Shown piece by piece: positions 22,725 to 32,993 of a DNA stretch of 64,000 bases (its first letter is position 1; the number at the start of each line of letters is the position of its first letter). Under the pieces are notes generated by a model. That model worked only from the letters and a program-made list of their open reading frames with translations, was not told the DNA's origin and ran no database searches. The position numbers were made by a program, and so were the translations under genes. Source of the DNA: Vesta saturnalis (Eukaryota; Arthropoda; Insecta; Coleoptera; Lampyridae); NCBI GenBank assembly GCA_036346205.1, contig JARFJB010000967.1, positions 1,995,001 to 2,059,000 on the forward strand, in the 5' to 3' direction.

Positions 22725-24062
22725 ATGAATCGAATTCCATGTTTTGCTTCTGGAAATGCTTTAGTTCCTAGGGTTATGGTGAAAATAAGTGGTGAGGTAA
22801 ATGCAAGAAAGCAGGAAATTGTGATTGCACGTCGCCGCAAATCTACCAGAGCGGGTGATAATAGACGAAACTCGAATCTGCAATGTCTGCAATGATATAC
22901 ATAAAATATCCATGAAAGGTAGAATTAATATTTTTGTTGAGAGAGATATATACGTGCCAGAAAATACGTACTGCTGTAATATTCATTTGGATGAGAATGG
23001 TAATCTGTTTGAGTTTCTGCTCCCTGGGTTACGATATATAAATCGGCCATTATTAGCAGGTAATGAGATTTATATTTTTTTACAAGCATTACGTAAGGAA
23101 ATTTATGAAAAAAAGCTACCACACGGCTTACGAAGATGAAAATAACTTCACAGATTCTCAATTTAAAGCTGTTTGTCCTATAACCAAAGATCAATTTAAT
23201 AATCTTTTCAACTTTTGTGACCCCGTTAGAATAGGAAATTCTTTGAGATATGTAAGTAAAAAAGATCTCTTAGCATTCCTGTGCAAGTTACGACAAGGTC
23301 TTAGTGATAAGTTTTTTAGCGGTTATTTTTAATTATTTCACAAGACAACAAGCCAGTTTAGCTATATCTCTAGTTAAACAATCTCTTTCTGCAAGATTTG
23401 TACCACAAAATATTGGATTTACTGCTACAGCAAGAGACAGCTACATCGGAAATCATGTAACTCCTTTTGCAAATCGTCTATATAATGAAAACCTGGATCG
23501 GCCTCAAGTTATAGTGTATAATGACTGTACTTATCTAGAAATAGAGAAAAGTTCTTGTTTTAAAGTGTTGCGACAGTCCTACTGTACTTATAAGGGTAAA
23601 CATCTTATCAAGCCATGTCTGCTTGTTGCCCCGAGCGGATTTGTTCTAGACATTCAAGAGCTATATTTCTCAAATTCTGAAAACAACGATGCTAACATAC
23701 TTATAAGTGAATTTAATAGAGATGTGAATGGAATGCGTGAATGGTTTAATGAAGGAGATATTTTCATTCTCGACCGCGGGTACTTGGATGCTATTCCAGC
23801 TTTAAATAGATTAGGTATTAATTTTAAAATACCAGCCTTTTTGGCCAGAGGTCAGCTACAGTTATCCACAGAAGAGGCTAATGATAGTCGTCTCGTTACG
23901 AAAACCTGGTGGATCGTAGAAGCACGCAATGGGCACTTAAAATCAATTTTTAAATTTTTTGGCTTTAAGATAAAAACACCCCACATTTGTAATATTGCTG
24001 ATTTTCTTAAAATTGCTGGAGCAATTATAAATAAATATTTTCCACCCATTTTAATGCAAGAT
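22725..24062 (+). pseudogene. ISL2EU-like transposase, 5' part (interrupted by the Polinton)
   Basis: Reading starts plausibly at the ATG at 22,725, changes frame near 22,855 and near 23,110 and 23,325, and runs open to the insertion point. The first third holds a zinc-coordinating region (RICNVCNDI and YCCNIHLDENG). A helix-turn-helix-like part follows (ITKDQFNNLFNFC). The nuclease core shows YNDCTYLEIEKSS (first Asp), FILDRGYLD (second Asp) and WWIVEARNGHLK (Glu in the VEA/NG motif), as in DDE_Tnp_4 transposases. The frame reaches MQD at 24,062 and continues, in phase, at 40,440. The three frame changes make it a pseudogene irrespective of the insertion. Confidence 0.8.
24057..24062 (+). 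repeat. Left target-site duplication of the Polinton (CAAGAT)
   Basis: The hexamer CAAGAT occurs immediately before the element and again immediately after it (40,434-40,439). Six-base duplications are the rule for Maverick/Polinton insertion. Confidence 0.9.
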
Positions 24063-25880
24063 AGTAGTATAGCTATAGCGGTTCTGAGCCACTTTTGTCA
24101 CTAGATTTGTCACCAGATCTAGGAAAAAGTCACCAGAAAAGTTACTAGATTTCAAGGTCGGTAACATTGCCTATTTCAAGGGGTAGCTGCTAAGTCAAGG
24201 CCACGTTGTTGGTTTGTACTCCTGCCAAGGCCACGTGGTAGGTAACCCCGCCTCTTCAAGGTCATGCTTACACGAGTCCTTCAAGGTCAGTAGAAAAGTC
24301 ACTAGAAAAGTTACTAGATTGTTGATTGTCCTGAAGGTCATTGCCCTCAGTCTCAAGCAAGTCTATGCATGTTTCAAGGTCACGCCCTATTCTGAGAAAC
24401 AAAGGAGGCCCATTGTTTAAAGTCTATGCTTTCAAGGCCACATGAGAGAACAAAGACGATCTATTGTTTTGGCTGAGTCATTCTGAAATTCTAGGAAATC
24501 AATAACAAAGACGATGCATTGTTCAAAGTCTATGCTTTCAAGGTCACATGAAAGAACAAAGACTATCTATTGTTCCGTTATTATAAAAATAGATTGTTAT
24601 CTCAATTCTAGGAAATCAAGAAACGCTTCAAAGTCTATGCTTACAATTTTCAAGGTAAAAGAACAAAAGCGATTCATTCTTCTGGTCGAGTTATAAAAAT
24701 AAATTGTTATCTCAATTCTGAGAAATCATGAATAATGTATAGTTCAAAGTCTATGCTTATAATTTTCAAGGTAAATAAACAAAGACGATTCATTGTTCAG
24801 TTAGAAATAGATTGTTATCTAAAGACATCTCTTTCAAGAACAAAGGCAATCCATTGTCAACGATTTAAAGTTTATGCTTATAAGGTCACACCTCTGATAA
24901 CAAAGACGATCCATTATTCAGTTAAAAATAGATTGTTATCTCAATTCTAGGAAATCAAGAGCCCTGAGGTGCATGTTTCAAGCAATGCCACGCCCCCTCA
25001 AGTGCTCTAAACAGGTGGCCGTTTCCTATAAACAGGTAGCCGTTTCCTAAAACAGGGGGCCCGTTTCCCAAAACAGATAGCTGTTTCGAAACCGTTTCCC
25101 CCATACGACCACATCTCAATTATGAGAAATCAAGAACAAAGGGGACCCATTGTTCAAAGTCTATGCTTACAATTTTCAAGGTTAAAGAACAAAGGTGATT
25201 CATTGTTTTGGCTGAGTCATTCTGAAATTCAAGGAAATCAATAACAAAGACGATGCATTGTTCAAAGTCTATGTTTACAATTTTCAAGGCCACATGAGAG
25301 AACAAAAGCGATTCATTGTTCTGGTCGAGTTATAAGAAATAGATTGTTATCTCAATTCTAGGAAATCAAGAACAAAGGCGGTCTATTGTCAACGCTTCAA
25401 AGTTTACGTTTACAAGGTCACATGAGAGAACAAAGACGATCTATTGTTTTATGAGTTATAAAAATAGATTGTTATCTAAATACACTTCGATTCTGAGAAA
25501 TCAAGAATAAAGGCGATCCATTGTCAGCGATTTAAAGTTTATGCTTACAAGGTCACACCTCTGATAACAAAGACGATCCATTGTTCAGTTAGAAATAAAT
25601 TGTTATCTCAATTCCAGGAAATTAAAAAGGGGGCCCATTGTTCAAAGTCTATGCTTACAATTTTCAAGGTAAAAGAACAAAAGTGATTCATTCTTCTAGT
25701 CGAGTTATAAAAATAAATTGTAATCTCAATTCTAGGAAATCAAGAACAAAGACGACGCTTCAAAGTCTATGCTTACAATTTTCAAGGTAAAAGAATAAAG
25801 ACGATCTATTGTTGAGTCGTAGCTTATGAAAAGGTGAGCCGAACTTATCCGACCTTACCCGATCTTATCTCTATATAAGT
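24063..25880 (+). repeat. Left TIR of the Polinton, 1818 bp
   Basis: Mirrors 38,573-40,433 with few differences. Most of it is made of degenerate repeats of about 50-100 bp centred on attttcaaggt, caaagacgatc.attgttc and ttcaaagtctatgctta. A small minisatellite of the unit aaacaggtagccgtttcct lies near 25,012-25,095, with two fewer copies than on the right. It also holds at least nine YCAAGGYCR motifs. Short open frames (for example 25,120-25,305 minus) have exact mirrors in the right TIR and are repeat text, not genes. Confidence 0.95.
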
Positions 25881-25905
25881 AGATAAAGAACAGTCCCACG
25901 TCAGT
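25871..25905 (+). promoter_or_regulatory. TATA box plus initiator at the inner edge of the left TIR
   Basis: CTATATAAGT (25,871-25,880) forms the last bases of the TIR, and TCAGT, the arthropod initiator consensus, lies at 25,901-25,905. The distance from the TATA start to the initiator A is about 31 bases, the normal spacing. It points into the polymerase gene 260 bp downstream. Confidence 0.6.
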
Positions 25906-25940
25906 CGATACATTACAATCGTCACAACAACAAATTACCT

Positions 25941-26129
25941 AAAGTAAAAAGCAACTATTATTAATCACCAGTGTGTGCATCATATTTTTACAATCCTAAC
26001 TAAAAGTTTTATTGTAAACCGAAGAGCAATTTGTTAAACGTAAAGAGTAACTATTATTACTCACCAATTTGTGCATCATATTTTTACAATCGTGACTAGA
26101 ACCGTTGTGAAGAGCAATTTGTTAAAAGT
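25941..26129 (+). repeat. Tandem duplication in the polymerase leader
   Basis: The segment 25,941-26,040 (aaagtaaaaagcaactattatta onward) recurs with changes at 26,041-26,129 (taaagagtaactattattac onward); both contain gcatcatatttttacaatc and end in gaagagcaatttgttaaa. A third, partial piece (gtgtgtgcttcatat) follows. It lies between the predicted transcription start and the first ATG. Confidence 0.75.
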
Positions 26130-26162
26130 TCATTGTTACGTGTGTGCTTCATATTGCTAGCT

Positions 26163-29100
26163 ATGAGTATGCCAAGTAGTAGGGAGATGGTTAATTTAAC
26201 AAAGCGCATTGTTCCCTTATTGAAAACAAAAAAGGAATTTGCCAGGCACATCCGTATAGTTAACACCAATATCAAGATATTGCAAGATATAGTTAAACAT
26301 AAAATTTATTATGAGACCAATGAAAGCTTGCTTAAGCTTGAGAGCAATTTAGCATTGCTCAAGTGCTATCTGGTTAGATTGAGACGGTTAAAGAACGCTT
26401 CAGAGAAGGTTGGTAGTGGAATTGTCAATAAAAAAAGGTATGCATAAATTACGCTGGTACCCCCTAGACTCATGTTTTAATGGTAGGCTGCTTACAGGAA
26501 TTATAATCAATATGTCAAACATTAAGGACCCTTTGATATTTTTACTAAACGCATATAATAGTTTTGCACGTAAGGTGAAATTAATGTTAAGGCAATCTAT
26601 GCTAAAGGTAAATGTGGTCTTAGGCTGCAATTTCATGCAACCCCAAAATCATAGTATTGAGTTGAAGACTTTTGCCACAAAAAAATTGCGTTATTGATAT
26701 TTCAACCAATATACGTGTCTGGTACAATGAAAACGTGTATGATAAGTTACGGATAAAATTAGAGGAGTTTTCCGAAAGGGATTCCGGTTGGGCAGTACAT
26801 GAAGTCTTACATTTAAAAGTAAATATTAATAGCTATATCCCATTTAGAGGCGGTTGTTCAACTTATGTTAAAGTTCCACGCTTCATAGAAGTAAAGCATG
26901 CTGTTGTTAATGTTAAAAATAACGATGAGTTTTGCTTCCTGTGGGCCGTTGTTTCGGCATTATATCCCACTTCACAGCATTCATATCGGACTTCTAGTTA
27001 TCCTCATTTTCTAGATGTTTTGAATTTTGATTCAATTCACTTCCCCATTCAGCTGGATGATGTAAAAAAAATTTGAGAATCTAAACAACCTCACAATTAA
27101 TTTGTACTGTATAAATGATAAAAAAGTTGCACCCCTTGTATTGAGTAATCAGCAAAGCGATAGAGAACCCATAAATCTTTTAATACTTTCTGATCAGGCC
27201 GCGGATAACACTGTATACCATTTCACATGGATTAAAAATATGTCAGCTTTATTTTCAAAACAGATATCGAATTATGAGGGCAAGAAATTTATTTGTTACC
27301 GATGCTTGAACAATTTTTCTTCAGATCGCCTTCTACAAAAACATACCACTCACTGTCAGCAACTTAATCAATGCTCTACTAGGCTACCTAACGAAGCGGA
27401 AATGAATTTACAGTTCAAACATTTTTCATGCCAAGAAAAGGTGCCATTTGTCATTTATGCCGATTTAGAAAGTATTTTAGAGAAGTGTGCAAATGGTATC
27501 GAAGGTAATACTCTATTTCACTCCAAACACACACCTTTCAGTATTGCTTACTATTTGAAGTGTTCATATGATGATTCTTTATCCCGATTTAGTCTTTATA
27601 GAGGAAAGGATTGCATTCAATGGTTTGTTAACGAGCTTCAAAGTATTGCACATTGGGCTACCGAAATAATCAATCAAACAATTCCTATGGGTACTTTAAG
27701 TCTCAGTCAGGTTGAGCAATTTGAAAGCGCCACGATTTGTCACATTTGTCGGAAACCATTTACTAATTCTGATATAAAAGTTAGAGACCATAATCACCTT
27801 ACAGGAGCATTTCGGGGGGCAGCGCACCGGGCATGTAACCTAAACTATACAGACTCCTACATTCTGCCAGTTGTGTTCCATAATTTATCAGGTTATGATT
27901 CTCATTTCATCATTAGAGAATTGGCTAGTGTTCCCGGTTTGATTTCACTGCTACCCATAAACAAAGAAAGATATATCTCTTTCACAAAGGTAATGGAAAG
28001 CACCAAAATTAAGTTTAGATTTATTGACTCTTTCAGATTTATGAGTAGTAGTATTGAAAAGTTGTCAGACTATTTGGAGGATAGTAAAAAAATTATTTCC
28101 CGCGCTAGTTGCAACAATGAGGAGGAATTTTCTCTAGTAGTTCGCAAAGGTGTGTTTCCTTATGAGTATATTGATACGTGGGATAAATTGAATGAGACCA
28201 CGCTCCCTCCTAAAGAAGCATTTTTCAGTCATCTTAATAATGAGGAATCAGTGATGAGAGTTTTGCGCATGCGGTTAACGTTTGGAACAAATTTAGTATT
28301 AAATCGTTAGGGAGTACTCGGATTTGTATCTAAAAACAGACGTACTACTTTTAGCAGATATTTTCGAAAACTTTAGGCAAACTTGTTTAAGTACTTACGA
28401 GCTTGATCCTCTGCACTATTATACAGCTCCCGGTTTAGCATTCGATGCTATGCTTAAAATTACACAAGTAAAGTTAGAATTATTTACAGACATTGATATG
28501 CTAATGTTTATTGAGAGAGGGATTAGAGGTGGTGTAGCTCAATGTTCAAATCGGTATGCTAAAGCTAACAATAAGTACATGGGGAAAAATTTGATCCCAC
28601 CTCCGAAAGTGTGTATTTAATGTACTACGACGTGAATAATTTATATGGAGCCGCCATGTCAGAATTTCTACCATTTGGCGATTTTTCTTTTGTTGATGAA
28701 GCTAATATTGAAAGTTTAGATTTAATAAACCATCCTGATGATTCGGAAATTGGTTATATAGTCGAGTGTGATTTAGACTATCCTATAGAATTACATGAGA
28801 GTCACAGTGATCTACCGCTGGCACCCGAACATATGGTTCCACCCACACCTGATTCCAAAATGAAAAATTACTGCTTACCCTGTATCCAAAACGTAATTAT
28901 GTAATTCATTACAGAAATTTAAAAGTATATTTAAAATATGGATTGAAGTTGGTAAAAGTACACCGTATATTACGTTTTAAACAGTCCCCGTGGTTAAAAA
29001 ATACATAGATTTAAATACAGCCATGCGTCAGCAATCTCAAAATGAATTCGATAAAAATTTCTATAAATTAATGATTAATAGTGTTTTCGGGAAGCTGATG

Positions 29101-29837
29101 GAAAATGTACGTAAGCATAAGGACATACGGCTAGTAACGAAATGGGAGGGTCGCTATGGTGCTCGTGCTTACATATCAAAACCAAATTTTCATAGTTGTA
29201 CAATATTTGACAATGATATGCTTATCATTGAAATGAATAAGCTTGAAGTATATTTCAATAAACCTATATATGCAGGATTCAGTGTTTTAGACGTTTCGAA
29301 AACTTTTTTATATAATTTTCATTACGGTTACACGCTACCCAAGTTCCATAATAGTGCTAAGCTCTTGTACACGGATACGGATAGTCTCATATACGCCTTT
29401 TCGGTTCCCGATATCTATGAATGTATTAAAGAGGACATTGATAAATTCGATACATCTGATTATAGTCCCGACAACATCTTTGGACTCCCATTAGTAAATA
29501 AAAGGTCCCCGGCTTAATGAAAGATGAAAATCATGGCAAAATTATGGTTGAATTTGTAGGACTTCGTGCAAAAATGTATGCTTACGCGGTTGATGAAAAG
29601 GTTGTAAAAAAATCAAAGGGTTCTACCCGCGCAAGCGTGAGACAGATCACTATTAATGATTATAAACAGGTTTTATTTGATGGTGGCGTAATAAGACGCT
29701 ATCAACACCTCATAAGATCAAAGAAACATGATGTGTTTACCATTAAACAAAATAAAGTCATACTCAATCCTTATGATAAACGCTTAGTAAATTTTGATTT
29801 CACTGATACTAGACCCTGGGGGTACAACTTTCAGTAA
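26163..29837 (+). pseudogene. Protein-primed DNA polymerase B (pPolB), broken by about seven frameshifts
   Basis: This is the replication enzyme of the Polinton, a family B polymerase that starts from a terminal protein. From the ATG at 26,163 the reading passes through frames ending near 26,447, 26,697, 27,076, 28,310, 28,620, 28,904 and 29,517, with no in-frame stop inside each piece. Motifs in order: a C2H2-like zinc finger (CYRCLNNF, 27,296); exonuclease I IYADLES (27,456); an embedded endonuclease VII-like Cys-His block CHICRKPF to HRACNLNY (27,740-27,850); exonuclease II NLSGYDSHF (27,883); YSDLYLKTDVLLL (28,315); polymerase A YYDVNNLYGAAM (28,624); B KLMINSVFGKLMEN; and C YTDTDSLIYAF (29,369). 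Three of the frame changes lie in runs of 7-8 adenines. About 1,220 codons is a normal length. Decay or assembly error are both possible. Confidence 0.92.
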
Positions 29838-29840
29838 ACA

Positions 29841-30539
29841 ATGAGCAGTCTTCAGGACAGCTTGCAGGAAGAGCTGCAGTGCAGTAATGATCAAATCTAC
29901 AAAAAGTACCTGAAGCGTTCTTTGACCTCTCCTGAAAACTATACATTTATATTGAATATATTGCAAAATATTGTTATTCCCGATGAGTGTTTTAACTGGT
30001 GTGCTATAAACTCAAAGTGTGCAAATGAAGTAATTATTAAGACATTATTTGATAGAAAAATTAGCTTAGACAATACCATTAAAAGTTTTACGAACTTGTG
30101 TACCGATAAAGGTTCGTTAACCTCTAATGATGTAGATAGGATTTTAGATGGCATGAATTTACTTGGTGACATACCCCTTAAAATGTACATATACAAGTTA
30201 TTATGGGGTGATTCATTTTGTACAAATGCTAGCGTACAAAATATTGTTTATAAAGACACTTTCTCTATTATAAGTGAATGTATCGAGACGGCAGCATATT
30301 ATGCTAATTACAAGTGCCTTGCTATTTTAATTGAAGTATTATTAGAACAAAACATTACATATAAGTTTCAACCGTGGGAAAATGAGGAACACCACAAAAT
30401 TTACCGCTGGATTTTGGAAAACATTGAGAAAGGTGATTCCTGCTTGGGATGGAGATGTGGACCAGATTCGGGGATATGGCCGTCTAGTAATTTAAACGAT
30501 TATAGAAATACTTTGGGTTTACTATATAAGATGATGTAA
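29841..30539 (+). CDS. Polinton protein of unknown function, 232 aa
   Basis: An intact frame starting four bases after the polymerase stop and reading in the same direction, so it may share its transcript. It is acidic to neutral, mostly helical in appearance, with several Cys (FNWCAINSKCAN, GWRCGPDSG) and a repeated pattern of hydrophobic helices (YIYKLLWGDSF, CLAILIEVLLEQN). There is no signal peptide or membrane segment. I recognise no family. A poly(A) signal (aataaa) follows at about 30,545. Confidence 0.7.
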   Translation: MSSLQDSLQEELQCSNDQIYKKYLKRSLTSPENYTFILNILQNIVIPDECFNWCAINSKCANEVIIKTLFDRKISLDNTIKSFTNLCTDKGSLTSNDVDRILDGMNLLGDIPLKMYIYKLLWGDSFCTNASVQNIVYKDTFSIISECIETAAYYANYKCLAILIEVLLEQNITYKFQPWENEEHHKIYRWILENIEKGDSCLGWRCGPDSGIWPSSNLNDYRNTLGLLYKMM

Positions 30540-30613
30540 TATTTAAATAAATACAATTATAATTGTTTTATGTGGTTTTAATTCATCTAAAAGTTACAAT
30601 CCCTACAGCTATA

Positions 30614-31513
30614 TTATAAAACTAAATCGTCTTTATTGATCCATGATCTTTCATCCAACCCCCACCACTTTACGAATAACTTGTTATTCTTGGAGCGAAG
30701 CACTTTTTCCACAAGGTACACATCAGGATACTTTGTTTTCTGTAATTCATGTTCATAAAAGCCTCCCAGTACAGGTGATCCTTTCATGTCCTCCAACATG
30801 TAGGTGGTTGGGTTAGTAATGCAAACTTTCACAATCTTGAATAGTTCACTTGACCAATTGGGGGTGTATCCTTTAGCGAAAATACTTTTAAACTTACTGA
30901 TTCGTACTATGTCACCCACACAATAACGATTCCTATCAACTATTTTTATGTGAGTGTAAGCATCTAGCTTTGTATGATCACCGACATCTTTGGGCTTCAT
31001 TCCTATAGTTCTATGCTTACGATTGTTATAATCCATCGTTACGGTGTCAATTGTATCAATCCATTTATATTTACCCTGTAGGCTGAATGACTTGTATAGG
31101 GCAGACTTAACGGTCCTGATCACTCGTTCCGCAATTGCTGCCTTCTTTGTACTATAGGTGGAGTAATGGTTGACTACATAACGCTGCATTAGTTTAGTGA
31201 AATGGTCATTGTAGAATTCTTTTCCTGCATCTGTCTGCAAATTGGAAGGTTTCCGGCCCGTTTTGAAGATTGCCTGCATGGCCTTGGCAACTTCAAGCCC
31301 GTTTTGTTTTAATCCTTTGGTCCACAAGTATTTCGAAAAACAGTCAATAACTACTAAAATATACTTGTAGCCCTTATTTTGTTTGGCATATGTGTTAAAT
31401 TCGGCCAAATCTGCTTGCCAGAGGTCATCATATCCCTTAATTATTGTGCGTCTTCGTTTAAAATTTTTTCTTGTGGGTTTGTGCAATTCATTGACGAGTT
31501 GTAATTTGGACAT
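30614..31513 (-). CDS. Retrovirus-type integrase (DDE) with C-terminal chromodomain
   Basis: Inserts the element into chromosomal DNA, giving the 6-bp duplication. The frame from the ATG at 31,513 (299 aa) is intact. The rve catalytic core shows the three acidic residues: WQADLAEF (Asp 1), LQTDAGKEF (Asp 2) and IAERVIRTVK (Glu), with NRKHRTIGMKP behind the core as in other members. An SH3-like part (CVGDIVRISKFKS) and a chromodomain (VYLVEKVLRSKN to WWGLDERSW) end the protein; chromodomain tails are typical of Polinton integrases. The N-terminal zinc-binding domain seen in some relatives is not evident. It is the last gene of the leftward array and overlaps the fibre-like gene by 26 bp. Confidence 0.93.
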   Translation of the reverse strand: MSKLQLVNELHKPTRKNFKRRRTIIKGYDDLWQADLAEFNTYAKQNKGYKYILVVIDCFSKYLWTKGLKQNGLEVAKAMQAIFKTGRKPSNLQTDAGKEFYNDHFTKLMQRYVVNHYSTYSTKKAAIAERVIRTVKSALYKSFSLQGKYKWIDTIDTVTMDYNNRKHRTIGMKPKDVGDHTKLDAYTHIKIVDRNRYCVGDIVRISKFKSIFAKGYTPNWSSELFKIVKVCITNPTTYMLEDMKGSPVLGGFYEHELQKTKYPDVYLVEKVLRSKNNKLFVKWWGLDERSWINKDDLVL

Positions 31514-31868
31514 GGTCCACAATTTCTTTAAGTTGATGTAGTTTTTCCTCCAACGCTAAATAAGCATTAAAGTTCCCTTTAACAGCTTTCTGAATTGCTT
31601 GCAGACAAAAATCAAGGTATCCTTTACTTATAGCATCACCATCTTCTTCCGGATCCGCCAACTGTGTCAAACGGTTTCCATCCAAATTCAACCTTGTCGA
31701 TAAATAGTATTGCTTGGTGATGACATCTTGAGGATCTATGGGGTTGGCAACATTGCTGAGTCTCTTATTCTCGATATCGAATTGATTATCATCAATAAGT
31801 TGAAACTGAGGGGTTAATTTCTTAAATTGATACTGGGCATGTGACCGTCCAAATTTATCAAGAGGCAT
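31488..31868 (-). CDS. Fibre-like repeat protein, 126 aa
   Basis: An intact small protein. Two copies of a repeat of about 25 residues are visible: NKRLSNVANPIDPQDVITKQ and GNRLTQLADPEEDGDAISKG, each followed by Tyr and Leu. This L-x-N-V/L-x-D-P-x-x-x-x-D-A-x-x-K-x-Y pattern is well known in phage and viral tail-fibre or shaft proteins that form trimers (family knowledge). A helical tail (LALEEKLHQLKEIVDHVQ) could trimerise. I infer a virion surface fibre. Start at the ATG at 31,868, two bases from the stop of the gene before it. Confidence 0.65.
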   Translation of the reverse strand: MPLDKFGRSHAQYQFKKLTPQFQLIDDNQFDIENKRLSNVANPIDPQDVITKQYYLSTRLNLDGNRLTQLADPEEDGDAISKGYLDFCLQAIQKAVKGNFNAYLALEEKLHQLKEIVDHVQITTRQ

Positions 31869-31869
31869 T

Positions 31870-32932
31870 TTAGTTATGATATGTCGACATCAATGCAGTC
31901 TGATTTATATTGTTCAGAAAACTAGTGTTTGGTCTTTCAATGTATCCATCTTCATACAATTCCTCTACAATTGATATTATATCATTTACGACACCGGTGT
32001 TTCCAGCCAATTTTTCTGCCCACAATACTTCTAGATCACGAATTAGTTCATGTACATCATTCCAATACTTATATTCAATCGGCCTGTTTGTTAATTCCTT
32101 AAAAACATAGCTCCACCTCCCTGAGTTGAAGGTGATGACAGCAAGGGTTTAATTATTTGTGTATACTTTTGCTGCGGCTTCCTCGAATCTGTCCACTTAC
32201 ATCATAGTCTCGCCTTGCAACATTCGTAGCTGCTAAAATACGTTTATAATTCTTTCTATCCTTTGAATTTACTAGATTTAAATCGGGTTCATTCATAATA
32301 AGCAGATCATATAAACCTGGAGTCCCTTTATACGTGACACCATTAATGATCATATCCTTTCCTTTAATTGTGATGGGGTATTACCAATTGCCCATTTGTC
32401 TGTTTTGGCGTCGTAGTGGACTCCATAAGTGTGATCAATAGCACCTTCAAGATCCTCATAATCCGTTCAACATATATACGAGGTAATTCGTGGTACTGCT
32501 CGAGAAATTCTTCAGAGATGGGTTCATTACAGGAATCATCTGTGATACTAAGAGGTTCTTCTTCCTCGGTAGTAATCTCTCCTACAACAGATGTTTCTAG
32601 AAAAGGTGGTGTACGAGGAGGGGGATTTATTTGAAACAGCGGAAGTTGAGCTAGGGGGCTTGTAGCACTCTTCCTTGGTGAAAGGAAGTGTGGTGGGCTA
32701 GTAGTAGCATGTTTTCTTCGAAATATGAACAAAGGTGAGTTTTTGGGTTTAACGGACTCCTTTGTTTTCTTATCCGGATGCATTTTATTCGCTATTTCAG
32801 TTAGGGGTTCTATTAGAGGTTTATAAGTATTTTCAAACGTTCTTTCATTATCAATGCGGGCAGTTTTAAGACTGTTGTATTTCTGCTGTATTATTTTACG
32901 AGCCTGAATAATATCATCTCCTTATTATCCAT
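31870..32932 (-). pseudogene. Conserved Polinton-associated protein, frameshifted
   Basis: Reading leftward from the ATG at 32,932, the text passes through at least three frames: an N-terminal helix (ARKIIQQKYNSLKTARIDN), a proline-rich linker (32,600-32,760), then MIINGVTYKGTPGLYDLLI followed by YKRILAATNVARRDYD, and a C-terminal part WNDVHELIRDLEVLWAEKL ending at 31,870. From memory, proteins with the same GTPGLY/W..L signature and Arg/Lys-rich helix start accompany Polinton capsid genes in many arthropod genomes; their role is not known to me, and a minor virion component is likely. Frame changes lie near 32,915, 32,360 and 32,105 (a run of T). Confidence 0.6.
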
Positions 32933-32993
32933 TGTAGCAAAACGGCTGTTAATACCTAAACGGATGTGTAACTACTAAACCACTGAAATCAGG

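Noticed and set aside
25120..25305. 61-codon frame in the left TIR with an identical mirror at 39,148-39,333, and the other TIR frames
   Set aside because: They lie wholly in degenerate TIR repeats, differ between repeat units and show no protein family.
24152..25880. The regularly repeated TIR text as a CRISPR-like array
   Set aside because: Units vary in length and sequence, there are no unique equal-length spacers, and the context is eukaryotic.
26133..26162. An upstream non-ATG extension of the first polymerase piece
   Set aside because: The codon at 26,133 is TTG; the first ATG in frame is at 26,163.
31514..31522. Upstream start for the integrase
   Set aside because: The extension begins with TTG; the ATG at 31,513 is the first proper start.
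32416..32634. Plus-strand frame of 72 codons opposite the conserved Polinton protein
   Set aside because: Antisense shadow of the proline-rich linker; no motif.
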